A stretch of DNA of 64,000 nt from Hippopus hippopus (GCA_946811185.2 OX328107.1:25751587-25815586), one strand, 5' to 3'; positions 26,201 to 41,200 are shown, counted from the first letter of the stretch. Notes: a model not told the origin generated them from the sequence alone. Made by a program: numbers and translations.

Positions 26201-29200
26201 ATTTTTCCTTCTGTCATTATGTTTCAGCCTATATTCATGTATAGAACCTAAAAGGATGTTCTTAACAAATCACCAGATGACAAATTTTAGACTTGCCCAA
26301 ATAGAAAGCATTTGTAGATAAAAAATAAAAAGTGGCTGAAACAATAGGCTTTGTCTTTGATAGAAAAGCAAACATCATGGGATAACAGAAAATGCTGATT
26401 AAAACTTTTCTCCTTTGCCATAATATTTTCAAAGGCTTTTTTCCTCAGGGTCGTTAAAACTTAGGAACAATTGAACCTTTATGGTTCACATTTTACAAGG
26501 GAGTTTTCAAACTTGTCTGCTGCAACTCTGTTTGCAAAATATATAAAATAGTTAGCTAAATCCACTCTATTTTTTAGTGTTGCTACCTACCTTTTGGTAT
26601 AGTGTAGCGTGTTTTATTTGACTGAAGTGTCATGGAATGTAGTTTATCAAAATTGGTTGTCCCACAATCTCCAGCGTCAAACCCACATTGTACAACATTG
26701 CACACCTGCAAAATTGTAAAAATTGTTATAATAATACTTTCAATGCTGGATTAATGACAAGAATTTGTTTATTTTTGTTTTGTATTTTAACCATTTATCA
26801 CAAAATCCCAAGTTTTAACGACCCTGAAGAAGTTACCTTTTGAAAACATTGTGCAAAAAGGAGAAAATGCTGGTGACCAGCATTTTCTCCTTTCCCCACC
26901 ATGTTTTCTACCATATCAAAGACAGAAAATCATCATTTGAGCTACATTCATTTTGTCGTCTGCAAATGCTTTCAATTTGGTCAAGCTGAAATTTTGTCAT
27001 TTGGTAGAGTTGTAACTACATGTACTTACCAGACAACAACACTTTAAACATGATCATATTGAGAGTATTTGAGGTGACAAATTTAAATGTCAACTCAATT
27101 GATTGAATTTGTCTTTCATAAATTTGAAAAGATTGTGGGGAAATGAGGAAATGCTAGTTATGAGAATTTTCTCCTATTCCAACAATATATTCAAACGCAC
27201 TTTTTGTCTGGGTCATTAAAACTCCACACTGTGAGTTAACTATTTACCCACAGGAGAAAATTTTGGACTGGTCAAATGTGAAAGTATTTGCAGAAAACAA
27301 AGTCAGTGTAGCTCAAATAATGATTTCTGTCTTTGATAGGAAAGAAAACATATTGTGGGAAAAGGAGAAAATGCTGGTTACCAAGGAGAAAATGCTGGTT
27401 ACCAGCATTTTCTCCTTTCCCAACAAGCATTTTCTCCTTTTCCAACAATGTTTTCAAAAGCCTTCTTCTTCAGTGTTGTTTGAACTCCTATTGTGTGGTA
27501 AAGGGTTACATGATAACAGACTTAAATTATGTCTAAATATGACAAAAGTTTAGGCTAATCCAAATTGAACTGGAGCATTTCCAACAGTGTTTTCCACAGC
27601 CTTCTTCCTCTGGGTTGTTAAAAAAATGGGATTATTTGGTAAAGGATTAAACAGTTTTTCAGTTATATCACTGCAGCCTGTGCACCTGGTGTTTATTTTC
27701 AGTGCTATCTGAGCACAACACTCTTTCCATGCTACTAGCTGCTTTCCCACATATTCTGCTTTCCCCCCATTTGAAACATATATCTAGAGACAGGGAACTG
27801 AATATCCAATCACATGGCTGTTTTGATTTTAATCTGATCTGTATCTATCAGTCAATTTTCTGTATGTTAAAGGACCAGTGTACCTCATGATTTAGTTGGC
27901 TGATATACAAAATGGATTTATGGATCCATAATTATGTGATGAGTATCATGCACCATGTACATTCATTAAACCTTTCATTCTCAGCACTATTTTAGAAACT
28001 CCTAGAGTCATTATTTGCCTTGGAAAAAACTCAAAAGATTGATATTTTGTTTTGTTTTTTGACATGCTTGGTTTACTTGACATTAATTTTCTGTTACAAG
28101 GTGTCATAGTACAAGTTTACTTGTTAAACTTGTCTATTATGGTAATAGGTCTAATATACACAGAGAAGGACGCTAGAAAATGAAAGGGCTCAAGCCCATT
28201 TGCCAGAGCATGGCTTATATATATATTCATTAATTTTTGACAGCTTACTTTGCAATTTGCAATGGTCTCCTCTCTGAGATCCTGCTTATACATCCCCTGA
28301 TTCATTTCATTATCTCCTCAAACATATTGACAGCAAATAACATAGCAAACAACCTTTTAAATTAAGAAAAATCCTAATAAATTAACCCATTACCACACAG
28401 TCCCACTATTAACAACCTTATGAAAGAAGACTTTTGAAAACATTGTGGGGAAAAGGAAAAAATGCTGGTAACCAACATTAGCTCCTTTTGCTACAAGGTT
28501 TTCTACCTTATCAAAGACAATTTCCACACTTTGAGCAACTTTTGTCATTTCACCTGCAAATGCTTTCATTTTGGACAAGTCTAAAAGTTTGTTGCGTGGT
28601 ACAGGGTTAAAGTGCCAGGCATATAAAAAATTGTGGCAAAAAGTAAAAACTGCTCATTATAAGCAATTTCTTTTTTTTGCCATAATGTTGTCAGCTGCGA
28701 TACAAAAGTAGTTTGAAGTAGATTTTGAGAAGGTAAAGTGTCCATATATGTACTTACAGTGTCACAATACCTATCAGCAATCCAGTTATTGGCACAACCA
28801 CTGTGACAGTAATCTGAAAGTAGTTAACACATGTCTGAGACTAAATATGATGCTTTTAAAATGGTAACACTATAGATCAAGATCAAACTGCACTGAATGT
28901 GCATGATCTTAGTTCTAAAATGAGAGTTGCTTTGTTACATATTCTGGCCAAAACAACCTTGAAAGAGTAAAAATATGGCTTTTTTTCATTCCTAACTGAA
29001 AAGGTCGGTCATGAATTCAGCCCTCTATGGGTTAATTTGTTTGGTTGTATGGTATATTAATGCCACTTTCAACATTATTTTGGTTATATAATGGCAGCCA
29101 AAGCATATATCCTTGTGTCCCTGGAGTTTCTTTCACCAGTACTTTACACAATATTCTTCCCTAGGCACTTGCTGCTTTCATACAGAACCATCATCAAAAA

Positions 29201-32200
29201 ATCATTAAGTTGAGAAAGAGAAATGAATCCTTTCACAATGATTCTCATCAATCCTAGGAAAAAACTGACTGCACTGGGAATGGAACCAGCAACCCCCTGG
29301 TTTCAGTTTGTCACATTGACTATCATCAATCCTGAAAAGAAACTGACTGCACTGGGAAATGGAACCAGCCACCCACTGGTTACAAGCCATGTACATGTAA
29401 GTTACTGATTGATCTACCAAGCATGGCCTAAGGTATAACATAAGTGAACATACACTAACATCTATAATGGTACACTCCTTAGTTTACAAGTTAATTCTAA
29501 GTACCGTAAATCAGACACTTATTTCATCACCATCTTTCACTCTTTGCAAACTTTTAAAACATGTCTAAATTGAAAGCATTGGCAGATAGCAAAATAGATG
29601 AATTTGTTTTAGGAAGTATAGAAAACATTGTGGGTAAAGGAGAAAATGCTGGTTACCAGCATTTTCTCCTTTTTCCAACAATGGTTTCAAAGAGCTTCTT
29701 TCTCAGGGTCGTTAAAAGCCGGAATTGTGTGGTAAAGGGATAATTTCATAGAGTTTTTTGGTTGGTCAGAAAATAGCTATGAAGTAACGAGTAACCAGTC
29801 TATAAGAAGACTTGAATTGTTTTTCTGAAAATCTTCTGCAATGATATTTCAGACTAATTCTTGATTCAAATAATCTTACTGCTTTATTTACACGAGATGA
29901 TAGAAATTACAAAACTAACTTGATGTATCTGTCTGCCAGCCTCCCATCATGCCTGCCCATGCTCCTTGATTCTGATTGCCTGATACACCTATCAATGAAA
30001 CCAACACGAACACCGTATATTTGAACTGTCACATAACTTAACTCTTTACCATGAGACAAATTTTTAGACTTGTCCAAATTCAAAGCATTTGCAGTCCACA
30101 AAGAAATAGGAGTTAAAATAATGAGGTTTGCCAATAAATGGGTTAAAAACATTCTTGACCTCTGGTATTACATGTATACAAATAAATTTAGACACATTTT
30201 AAACAAACACTTGGACCACAAAGCAAAAATAATTCAAGAAAACAATTGCTCCCCTTTCCCACAACATTTTGATGAATCATTTGATTGATGGATTTAATGG
30301 AGATTTCAGCTGCTTTCAACATTATTTCAATTTTGTAACAGCCACATCTCACTCATTCATTCATGTCCTCTATTTCACCAGTACACATACAAAGGCCACA
30401 GCTCTTTAGAGTCTTACCAAAGGACTCTTCCATGAAAAACTTGGCACCTATATGCTTCCTGATTACATGTACTAATACAACACCTTCATCAATGAGCCAT
30501 ACAGGACCCCACAATATTGTGAATACACTGACTAATGCAGGGATGTGAACAAGCATATTTCTATGGAAAAACAGCTAACTCTTTACTGGATGACAAAATT
30601 TCAGGCATGTCAAAATTGAAAGTATTTGCAGACACCACAACTAATGCTGGTCAAAGACTGAATCTTGTCATTTGATGAATAGAAAACATTGTGAGAAAAG
30701 GAGAAAATATTACCATAATTTTTTCCTTTCCCCATAAAATTTTCACAGCTTTCTTTATTGGGGTTGTTAACTCTTTACCAGACGACAAAATTTTAGATTG
30801 TTCCAAATTGAAAGCATTAGCAGACGACAAAATTAAAGCGACTCAAAATTTGAAATTTGTTTTGGGAAGGGTTTTAAACATTGTGGGAAAAGGAGAAAAT
30901 GCTGGTTTACAGCATTTTCTCCTTTTCCCACAATGTTTTCAAAAGGCTTTTCTCTTAGGGTCGTGAAAACCCGGGTTTGTTTGTTAAAGGGTTAAAATAC
31001 TGGATTGTTCCAAACAGGATAAATATTGTATAGAAAGATCACTGAAAGATGCTCTGGCAAAAGCAGGTTTAATGCATCACCATGATACATTTTACCAAGT
31101 AAGACAACTCATGGACCCATAAAATACATTTTGTCTTACAACTGGCTGAATCATGAGGTAGACTGGTCCTTTGACTTGCAGAAAAATGACAAATAGCAAA
31201 AAATTTCGACCCAGGTCTGCCTGCGTGAACTGCACAGACTGACCTGGGTCTCTACTTTTTGCAAATGTATTAAACCCCACTTTCACAGAGCACGGCTCAA
31301 ATGTTGAAAACCTACCATCACAGTCTCCAGCATCCCACTCACACTCTGATACATTACAAGCCTTATCACAGTACCCATCTTTTATCCAGCTTGCAGGACA
31401 TCCTTCATTACAATTGGGAACCGGCCAAGTCAGGTAGATCTGAAACAAAAATGACTTCTTAATTTTTGCTTTGATTATCAGAGTATTTGATCAACTGAAT
31501 TCTAAATGGTTGATTAATCAATGCAAATTGATTTGTTGATTGAAAAAGTGGAAAGTAGGTTGATCTACCCTGTTTTCTGATCTAATTTTCTATTGATTTG
31601 GACTTCTGTATTCACCACTCATTTTATAAGAGGCATAAACTCATTACCTACTGTCAGAAGCAATTTTGGGGGAGACAACTATAAAGGCATTCTTGTATTA
31701 CACTAATAATCAATATGCACTGAGGTTTGACACATGTGAAACTATTGAGGTAAAAAGGGTCTGCTGCTATACCAAGAAGTTGTCAACAAAAAGTTCAGTC
31801 ATATCGAGTAGATAAATGGATAAATGGAACATTTATATCAAGACAACAGTAAACCCCCCCACCCACCTTTTGCATTATCCACCAGTGCTTGGGCTTTAAA
31901 TTTTTCCCAAAAATGCTTCTTAAATTACTCTGAACAATATTTTAAGAGCTACCAAATCTTAAACTCTTTATCCAATGGCAAAATATTTTACTCAATCCTT
32001 TTTAAAATTATTTGCAGATGCCTGAAAAATGGCTCAAGTCAAATCATATCTTTAAAAAGGCAAAAAAACATGGTGGTAAAAGGGAAAAAAGCTGGTACAT
32101 ATTCTCGTTTCTAAAATGTTTTCAAAAAGCCTTCTTTCTCATGGTAAAACTCTGGATTACTTTGGAAACAGGTTAACCATGGGACAACAAGGACCAAAAC

Positions 32201-35200
32201 TTGAAGGAGATAGGTGGAGAGGGCGCCAAATTGTGATCTGTTTATTTTCCTGTAAATCTTACCTTCTGTCCTCCACTGTGTGTAAAAAAGTCATCTGGCC
32301 AGACTTCTTTTCCAAACATAACATCATCATTCATGTATATAAATTTGTCTGAGAGACCAGGAATATTGTGCAAATTACTCTCTATAGCTGGAGAGCCAAA
32401 GGAAGGGAGGTGACTCTTGTTACGGAATATTTCCTGAAATAAACATGTGCAAAATTTCTCATATTAATTAATTCAAAATTATTTTGATTCTTAGGATAAA
32501 ACTTTATGAATTTATCAGGCTTATTTACAGTTACGGATGTCATGACATCAAGTTCCAGCCAAGTCAAACAAAAAAAAAAAAGAACAACTGAAAGACATGG
32601 AACCTTACCTCATGTGTAACAATAGTTAGGCGTGGATTTTCTAAGTTCACCCAGTAGGGTAACTGTCCATTGGTGACAAGGAAAATATGGCGGACCCAGG
32701 GCGCGAACCTTTCCACAGATCTAAGTGAGTATCTTAACTCCTCATTATCTTCAAACCTGCTGGCTGATATGTCCTCATCTCTTGAAAACTGGGAAAAACA
32801 TACAGTAATATAAATATATATTTAAAAAAAAACATAACTGTTTTGAAAAAAAAATGGTATCCTCCTCATATAGTTCAATAACAGCAAAACCTTGACTCTT
32901 TACCAAACTGCAAAATTTTGAACTTGACCACATAGAAAGCTTTTGCAGAAAACAAATTAAATGTAGCTCAAATGATGATTCGGTCTTGGATAGGGTTGAA
33001 AACATCGTGGGAAAGGGAGAAAATGCTGGTTACCAGCATTTTCTCCTTTTCTCACAATGTTTTCAAAAGCCTTCTCTTTCAGGGAAGTTAAAACTTGTGT
33101 ATGTATGGTAAAGAGCTAATTGTCTGTTACCGTGCAAATGCAAATTTTCACATTTCACACAACTCCAGTAAAAACTTCAGAGAGAAAATAGCAGAAAACA
33201 GATATTACTTAAACAATCAATTGCTTCTTTTCAATTGATGTTTTCTGTACTGTTGAAAAAATCATAATGTCCCTTCTTTTAATCCTTGACAAACCAACCG
33301 CCAGTTTTAACCATTCTAAGACAGAAGGCTTTTGAAAACATTGTAGAAAAAAGAGAAATTCTGGTGCATGTAGCTGCCTATAGTGCTTGAGCATCTGCTC
33401 TGTACCTTCAAGAATCTTAAACAGTAATGACATTGACCCAAAGGTTTTTTATCATGAAACTGATAAATGAATACACAAACAGTATGAGTAAATTAAAACA
33501 CCAAAGTACTCTCAAATTTTCAAGCTATTAATTTTGGTCACAATTTCTCAAAATACGTCCAACAGCATGCAAGCATTCTGTAAAGCCTATTCCTTAAGCA
33601 CATCTGTTAAACCATCAAAAAAAATGGCTTTGGACATTTTCCTACAGGCATAACTTTCCCTAGATGAATAAAAATAATAATGCAGAAGTCTTTTTCCTGC
33701 CATAACTTACATCTCTAAGGTCCCAAACAAGATGTGCTGCATTCAGCTCTGGCTGTTTGCCATCAATAGAGAAATTAGAAGCCTGCAAAAGACAAACAAT
33801 TCAAACTACCTTTAAAATGCTTTCAATGGCTTAACCTGTAACCAAACAATCCTGTTTTTTAATGACCCTAAGGAAGAAGGCTTTTCAAACATTGTAGAAA
33901 AGGAGAAAATACTGATAACCATCATCTTTCCTTGCCCTTTTGTTCTCTAACCCTTCAAAGGAAAATCCAAATTCAGCCACACTAAACATGTTGACTGCAA
34001 TTACTAAAAATCTAATTTGTTGTCATTTTGTAAAGAGTTAAAGTGATTTTGAAGCCAGAGTAGATCAAGATAAGACAGAGCATGCAGTCTGATCTGGTAT
34101 CTACATTACCATTATCTTTCTTACAAGATTTTTTTGGCTTTTGTATTCATTCAGCACTCAAAGAGTACAGACCGAAATAGTCAAAAAACAACAGGGAACA
34201 AGAAAATAGAACAAATCTGTATAAATAGGTAATATAAATGAAAAGTCACCTGAAACTGTGTATGTCTTGAGGACAGGTAAACTTATTTTTGGGGTTAAAA
34301 AAAAACTCTCTAAAGTTCTAGTTGTGTTGCACTTCACTTACTTGTAAGAGTTTATCAAAATCTTCTCTAACTGGAACATGTAGAACAGCAATTCCTTTCT
34401 CAGAGTTAACCTCTATCTGTATTTAGAAACAAGTAGCCCTGTGTCAAATAATGTCCACAAATAATGATTCAATCATCATAAACAAATTTGTTTCAGCTGT
34501 ACTTTGCTTTGATGAAGAGTATTATGAGGCAAAGGATAGAATTCTGAGAGACAATTAGGCTCAGAAATAAAACAAAAATCAGCTTTTTTACAAGGATGCT
34601 TTTAAAGTCCTGCACTGTAAAGTATTTAAAGGTGGTATTGAATAAGGCTTTATCACACAATTCTGGCTTTTAACGACGCTGAAAGAAGAAAGGCTTTCGG
34701 AAAATTGTGGGAAAAGGATAACATTATGGTCACCAGCATTTTCTCTTTTTACCACAATCTTTTTTCTACCCTATCAAAGACAGAGATTGTCATTTTAGCA
34801 ACATTTTATTTGTCGTATGCAAGTGCTTTCAATTTGATCCAGACCGAAATTTTGTTGTCTGATAAAGAGTTTTAGGGTAAAATATAAGCTGACATAAAGC
34901 GAACAAATGTGTAAAAAGGATGTTCATATGGCAGCTATATGCAGTTCAATTACCAACCTTTTCCACTCCTTTTTGAAATTTTTCTGGAAGTTTAGATTTC
35001 AGTTCATCCCCAGTGAGTGTGTGTGGGAAACCTGACATAACAATCTGATTGTCCAGCTGTACACTGTTTGTAACTGTTGAATCTGGAGTCTACAGTCATT
35101 GATAGAAAAATAACCAATTCATCATAATTTAACTTTACTTTCTACCTTCACCTTTTTCTGAAATTCACCTTTGTTTGTTACCTTGAACATAGCCTAACTT

Positions 35201-38200
35201 CATTTCTCAAAAGTAATTCAGTCATGTGACTGAAGCAGCTCACAATCTTGAATCAAACTTGACAATTCTAAGTTTCAACGACCTTTTGAAAACATTGTGA
35301 GCATAGGAGAAAATGCACTTACACACCATTTTCTCCTCTTCCCAGAATCTTTTCTAACCTTTCAAAGACAAATCCAATGATTTGAGCTACATTTAACTTA
35401 TTGCCTGTAAATGGAGTTATTTATGTCTATCTTAAGTTCTACCAGTTTTATGCTTGGGCTTTGCAGTGGTTTGTCCAAAGAAACTCTCACATGACCAGCC
35501 CCAATAGCAAGGATCACAGTAGGATTTCCTAAATACAATTCAAAGCTATGATTACTAAGTCCAAGAGGACCTGGATTCACCTGTAGCTTGATAAATGAAC
35601 CAAACTTACCAACAGAACTGCTGTAGTAACTCTTACTCCATAATGGATTCTTATCCATAGCCTCAACAGTTTAACCCTTTACCACACAATGCTGTCTTTT
35701 AACGACCCCAAGAGGAAGCCTTTTGAAACATTGTGAGAAAAGGAGAAATGCAAGTTACCAGCATTTTCTCCTTTTCCCACAATGTTTTCTAACCTATCAA
35801 AGGCAAATTCCATCATTTGAGTCGCATTGAAATTGTCGTCTGCAAATGCTTTCGATTTGGACAAGTCTAAACTTTTGTTGTGTGGTAAAGGGTTAAACAC
35901 AGTGAAAGCCCACTGTGGTTTTATTAAATTCATTTCAAGAACAAATAATTCAATGTACTTGCTACTTAACTTATACAAATCAGATTAATATTTCATTTTT
36001 TTCCCTACCCTTCACATAAAAACCAGTTTTAATTTCTTTTCAAAAGGATACAAAAAAAACCCCATGAACTTTCCTTTGAATTTGAGACAAATGAATACAT
36101 GTACTGTCTACATTACTAATTTCCTCAGAATTTAACAAAATACATTACTTCTTGTACTATTCTACTTTGTTGCAAAAACACCTTATTTTATAAAAACCTA
36201 ACAGCGTATCCTAAAACCAATTCCCTAGTAGCCCAGTTGGTAATTTAGGGAATGAGAAATCAACAGGATGTGAGCTCAAGTCCTGGCTTTGGCAGTCCTA
36301 GGACTTATCAAAGTCATTGCAACCCTTGAAAACTATTTAACCAGTCTATTTGAATGGAAAGCAGCTAGTCATTTGTTCACAATGTTGTGCATAGTACCAA
36401 TCATAGAAACACCTGGAGTACATGGATAGGTGCACTGACCTCTGTGACATAGCTAAATTACATGTACTGTTGAGAAAGATGTAAAACTAAATGCATGTAC
36501 AAATAAATACAAATATACTTACGATATGACATCGTACAATACTGATATTTTGGCCCTTTATTTGCAATGATATGTTTACAACTGCCAACACTGAAAAATT
36601 ATGAAGGACAATGGTTGTAGTTGAGAACATTACTTCAACCTTAGAGTGCCTACTACAGTTGCCTTTGTGGCCAGTGAAGATTAAGATCAGACTGCACCAC
36701 CACAGAACACACAATCTGATTGTTGATCTACACTGCCCACTTTGCTGAGACTTTCTGCACAAAGGCAATCTTGATACTGTGATTATTTGGTTATGTTGTG
36801 AGCACACCTTTTTTTTTTTCAAATAATCTTCTCCAGACAGTATGAGCAGCCAGAACTCATCAAAATACATGTATAGAACAGTGTAGATCTGCATACTTAC
36901 GGTGACCAGAATAATCTTGAACTAACAACATTTGGGTTTACCCCAGTGCCAAAAAACTTAACATTTTTCATAAAATCTGCGTTTGGGAGAGTATATGATC
37001 TAATGTCATGAGAGGATATGGACTGGACCAAAATATTGTCCAATAGTAAACAATCGCTCATCAAAGTAAAATCATGGAGGATTGATAAAGTTGAAGACAT
37101 CCTGGTTGTGATGATGTAAACACATGATTGTTGGTGATCAACATTTTTATCCAACATAATCCAATTTCAAACTTGTTCAAGATATTATCAAGACAAACAT
37201 TCTGATCAAATTCCATGAGTCTTAGACTGAAAATATGACCTCTGGAGTGTACACAAGGTTACTCTAAGATTTGTACCAGTGACCTACTTTTTGACCCAAT
37301 GCAACCCAATTTTGAACTTATAAATGTCATAAGGTTAAATATTCTGACCAACTTTCATGAGTACCTGACTGAAAATGCAGCATCTAGAGTGCACACAAGG
37401 TTTTTCTAAGGCTTGTGCTAATAACCTACTACAGTGTATTTGACTTAATGTGACACAATATTGACCTCAAAATAGATATCATCAAAGACAAACGTTCTGT
37501 CAATGATTCATGAGTATCAGACTGAAAATGTGGCCTATAGAGTGCACACAAGGTTTTTCTAAATTTTGACTCTGTGAGCAATTTTGACTGGACGTGACCC
37601 TATTCCACACTTGTCAAGAGATATTATCATGACAAACATTCTAACCAAGTTTCATGAGTATCAGACTGAAAATATGGCTTCTAGTGTGCACACAAGCTTT
37701 TTTTTTTAAGATTTGACCCACTGATCTACTTTTTAGCCCAGCATGACCCAATTTCAAAGCTGCCCAAGATATTAACAAGACAAAAGTTCTGACCAAGTTT
37801 CATGAGTATCAAACTGAAAATGTGGCCTAGAGTGCACACAAGGTAATTGTTGATGACAGCAGGACGCACGACGGACACAGCATGACCACAAAAGTTCACC
37901 TTGAGCATTTTGTGCTCAGGTGAGCAAAAGAACCTCCATTGTAACAAGTAACTGCTTCCTTTTGCCAGAGTGGCATGTAAATAAAAATAATAGACATTTT
38001 CAAATTATTAGCATGACAAAATGTAAAGGAGAAAAGCAAGAGTAATTCTGTTAACTCCTTAACCCTTTACCACAAAATCCCGAGTTTCAACAACCCTGAG
38101 CAAGAAGCCTTTGGAAAACATTGTGGGAAAAGGAAAAAATGCTGGTAACCAGCATTTTCTCCTTTTCCCACAATGTTTCCTTCTCTTTCAGACACAAATA

Positions 38201-41200
38201 CCATAATTTAAGCAAAATTTAATCTGTCATCTGCAAAAGCTTTCAATTTGGACCAGTCTAACATTTTGTCATTTGGTAAAGAGTTAAGTCACACAACTTA
38301 AGTGACAAATAAATGAGTTGGATATTTTCAGTCAGTGAGAAATACCCAAAAAATTAAATGTCATGGCTTTTTTGTCAGAATTCCCCACAATGTCAAAAAC
38401 AGTGTCAGTTGAAGATCAGACTGCATATTAATTGCTGAATTACTTCATTTACATTGCCAGTGAAGCAGCTAAATTGTATTTGTGCATAGTCTTCTTTGAA
38501 TGAATGGCGAACTCATAATGGTAGGATTATGTTAACCAGAAAGAATACCATGATACAAGATCAGGCTGTGTGAATAGAAAGACAAAATACAGAGACAAAG
38601 AAACAGCAACAGAGAGAGAGAGAGCAAAAGCTATTCTAAAGTGATTAGATATATATTTTTCAACAAACTCACAATACTGTTCTTCCACAAACTCTATGGC
38701 TGTGTAGTTTTTATAATCCAATGGTGAGGTCACTGGAAATTTTTTCTTTGCATTTTTGAAATCTGGCACAAGGTCCCCCAACTGGGTCAAGGTCATGTTG
38801 ACAGGTAGCATGGGATACAGCATGACTATGTTACTTGGTAGACAATTTCTGAATACACATGTCATCTCACTGAAAAAATGATAAAAGTGAAAATCTGCAA
38901 TTCTTCTGTATAGCTGTATAAGCTGGTTTTTGACCTATTTCTTGGTATCAGTCTCCAATGAATGATTAAGCTGGAATTGGTAAGAATGCAGGCATGTCTA
39001 ATCTCGAGGCCTGTTTGCCGACCCATTCATAACAACAATATACAGGTTATTAATCTATACCCTGCGGTGCTTATTCATAGCTTATTCACATCTTAGCACA
39101 TGGATATGATAATCTTGTACTAGATGGTACTTCAACCCTTTACCACACAATCCTGAATTTTAAGACCCTGCAGAAGAAGCCTTTTGAAAACATTTTGGGA
39201 AAAGGAGAAAATGCTGGTAACCAGCATTTTCTCCTTTTTCCACAATGTTTTTTACACTATCAAAGACGAACTTTATTGTCTGAGCTTCATTTATATTGTG
39301 TGCAAGTGCTATGATTTTGGTTGCGTCCAAAATTTTTTGTTTGACAAAGAGTTAACATATTTTCATGCATTACCCTATAACCCATTACTGTACAGTCTAC
39401 AAGTATTTTCGGACACACCATTTTTAGCAGCAGCTGCTTCATTTTCGATAATGAGTTAGATTAAGATCTAATCATGAAAAAAAATGTATTAGCCATGCTC
39501 TGTGAAAAGGGGGTTTAATGCATCTGCAAAAAGTATCGACCCAGGTCAGCCTGCCCAGTCTGCTCAGGTTGACCTGGGCCAAAACTTTGCTACTGGTCAA
39601 TTTTCTGCATGTCAAAGGACCAGTCTACCTCATGATTCAGTCAGGTGTTAAGCAAAGTGGATTTTATGGATCCTTAATTATGCGCTATCTTGCATGTTAT
39701 AATGCATCACAGAGATGCATTAAGCCCTCTTTTGTCAGAGCATGGTACATATCTAAATGATTTCACTCTTCAACATTATTCAAAACACTGAGGAAAAAGA
39801 TGCAATTGCTAGTGTTGAAAATAAATGTATAACAAAAGCCATTGTCCATAAAATACAAGTTTTCACATCCCTGCAGAAAATAATTTTGAAAATTACTGTT
39901 ACAAGCAACTGTTCCTTTTCCAACATTGTTTTTCAAACCTATCACCTGCAGATAAATATAGTCAAATCTTGTGCAGTAATTAATTTAATCATGGACTCTG
40001 AAAAGAGTAATAAAAACATGGATTTATGTGGTAAAAGATTTTATATACAATAAAGCAACTACGAAACGAATACATGAGATAGGAATTCTTTCAGTAAGAA
40101 AGTTAGAACTGTTGTGAAACCTTTTACTTTGGAAGACAGTATAAAATGTTGCAAAGTCAAGATCAAACCAAGACAATCTCATAAAATGCTTGACATAGCT
40201 GTTCCTACAACAGCCAGCACATTCAGTGCAATCTTATCTTGATCTACAAATCCTGTAAAAGAACTTCAGCATTCTCGGAATGTTCTAAACTATCTAGTGG
40301 TTAATTTCAGCTTCATACTAAGGCCTCCATTACAATTTCAGACAAACTCTTCTGAAACTGTTGGGGGGAAAGAGGACAGAACTGTGTCAAAGGACTGACA
40401 GATTATCTCATTTAAGTATATCCCACCAAATGGAAAACATCATTTGACCATTAATAATCTTCCCTAACATTGTGGAGGGTAAAACTGGGTCGATCTATAA
40501 CTAGTAAAGTTTTTGATATGTGACAGTTTAACCTGTAACCAAACAATCCTGTGTTTTCATCACCCTGAGGAATGGGGCTTTTAAAAACATTTTACACATG
40601 TTTTCCTACCTTTTCAAAGATGAAAATAATCATTTGGGCTACTTCTAATTTGTTGTCTGCAAATGCTCTCTATTTGGACGAGTTAAGGTTTTCGTTGTTT
40701 GGTAAAAAGTTACACTATGCAATATACTACTAAACCCTATACCAGACGGCAAAATTGTAGCCTTATCCAAATTGAAAGTATTTGCAGGTAAAAATTTCAA
40801 TGTGGTGCAAATAGTGCAACTGTTCTTTGAAATGGTAGAAAACGTTGTGGGAAAAGGAGAAAATGCTAGTTACCAGCATTTTCTCCTTTTCCCACAGTGA
40901 TTTCAAAAAGGGTTCTTTCCCAGGGTCATTAAAGTGGGTACTGTGTGGTAATAGGTTAAACATGCTAGATCATTCTCATGCACTATCTCAGAAAACATAT
41001 TCTAAATTTGTTGGAATTTACAAATGCATTGCTCACCTTGTATGCAGCTGATATTAATCCTGCCATTTCAACTTTTCATTTTTTGCTACTCTTTCTTTTA
41101 ACTTTTACTGCACTAGTTAAGGGTTTAACGTTTAACGTTTATCGGACGATCCCATGTTTTTATGAACCTATGAAGGAGTGCTTTTTGAAAACCTTTCAGA

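Noticed and set aside
36897..37157. 86-codon minus-strand frame ending at a good donor (TCACC|GTAAGT), considered as an extra GNPTAB exon
   Set aside because: Its exit phase does not fit exon 5, exons 4-5-6 already join in phase, and about half of it matches the opening of the unit-repeat element near 45660-45735.
38610..38626. GAGAGAGAGAG run and similar simple repeats (C-runs at 12647-12663, about 18211-18223, 51585-51603, 53060-53068)
   Set aside because: Ordinary microsatellites or homopolymers with no evident function; the C-runs may also be sequencing-prone.
38641..38672. GNPTAB exon 4 extending past residue 177, since the frame stays open
   Set aside because: GTATT|GTGAGT is a strong donor, the extra peptide loses all similarity to the family, and exon 5 joins in phase at this donor.
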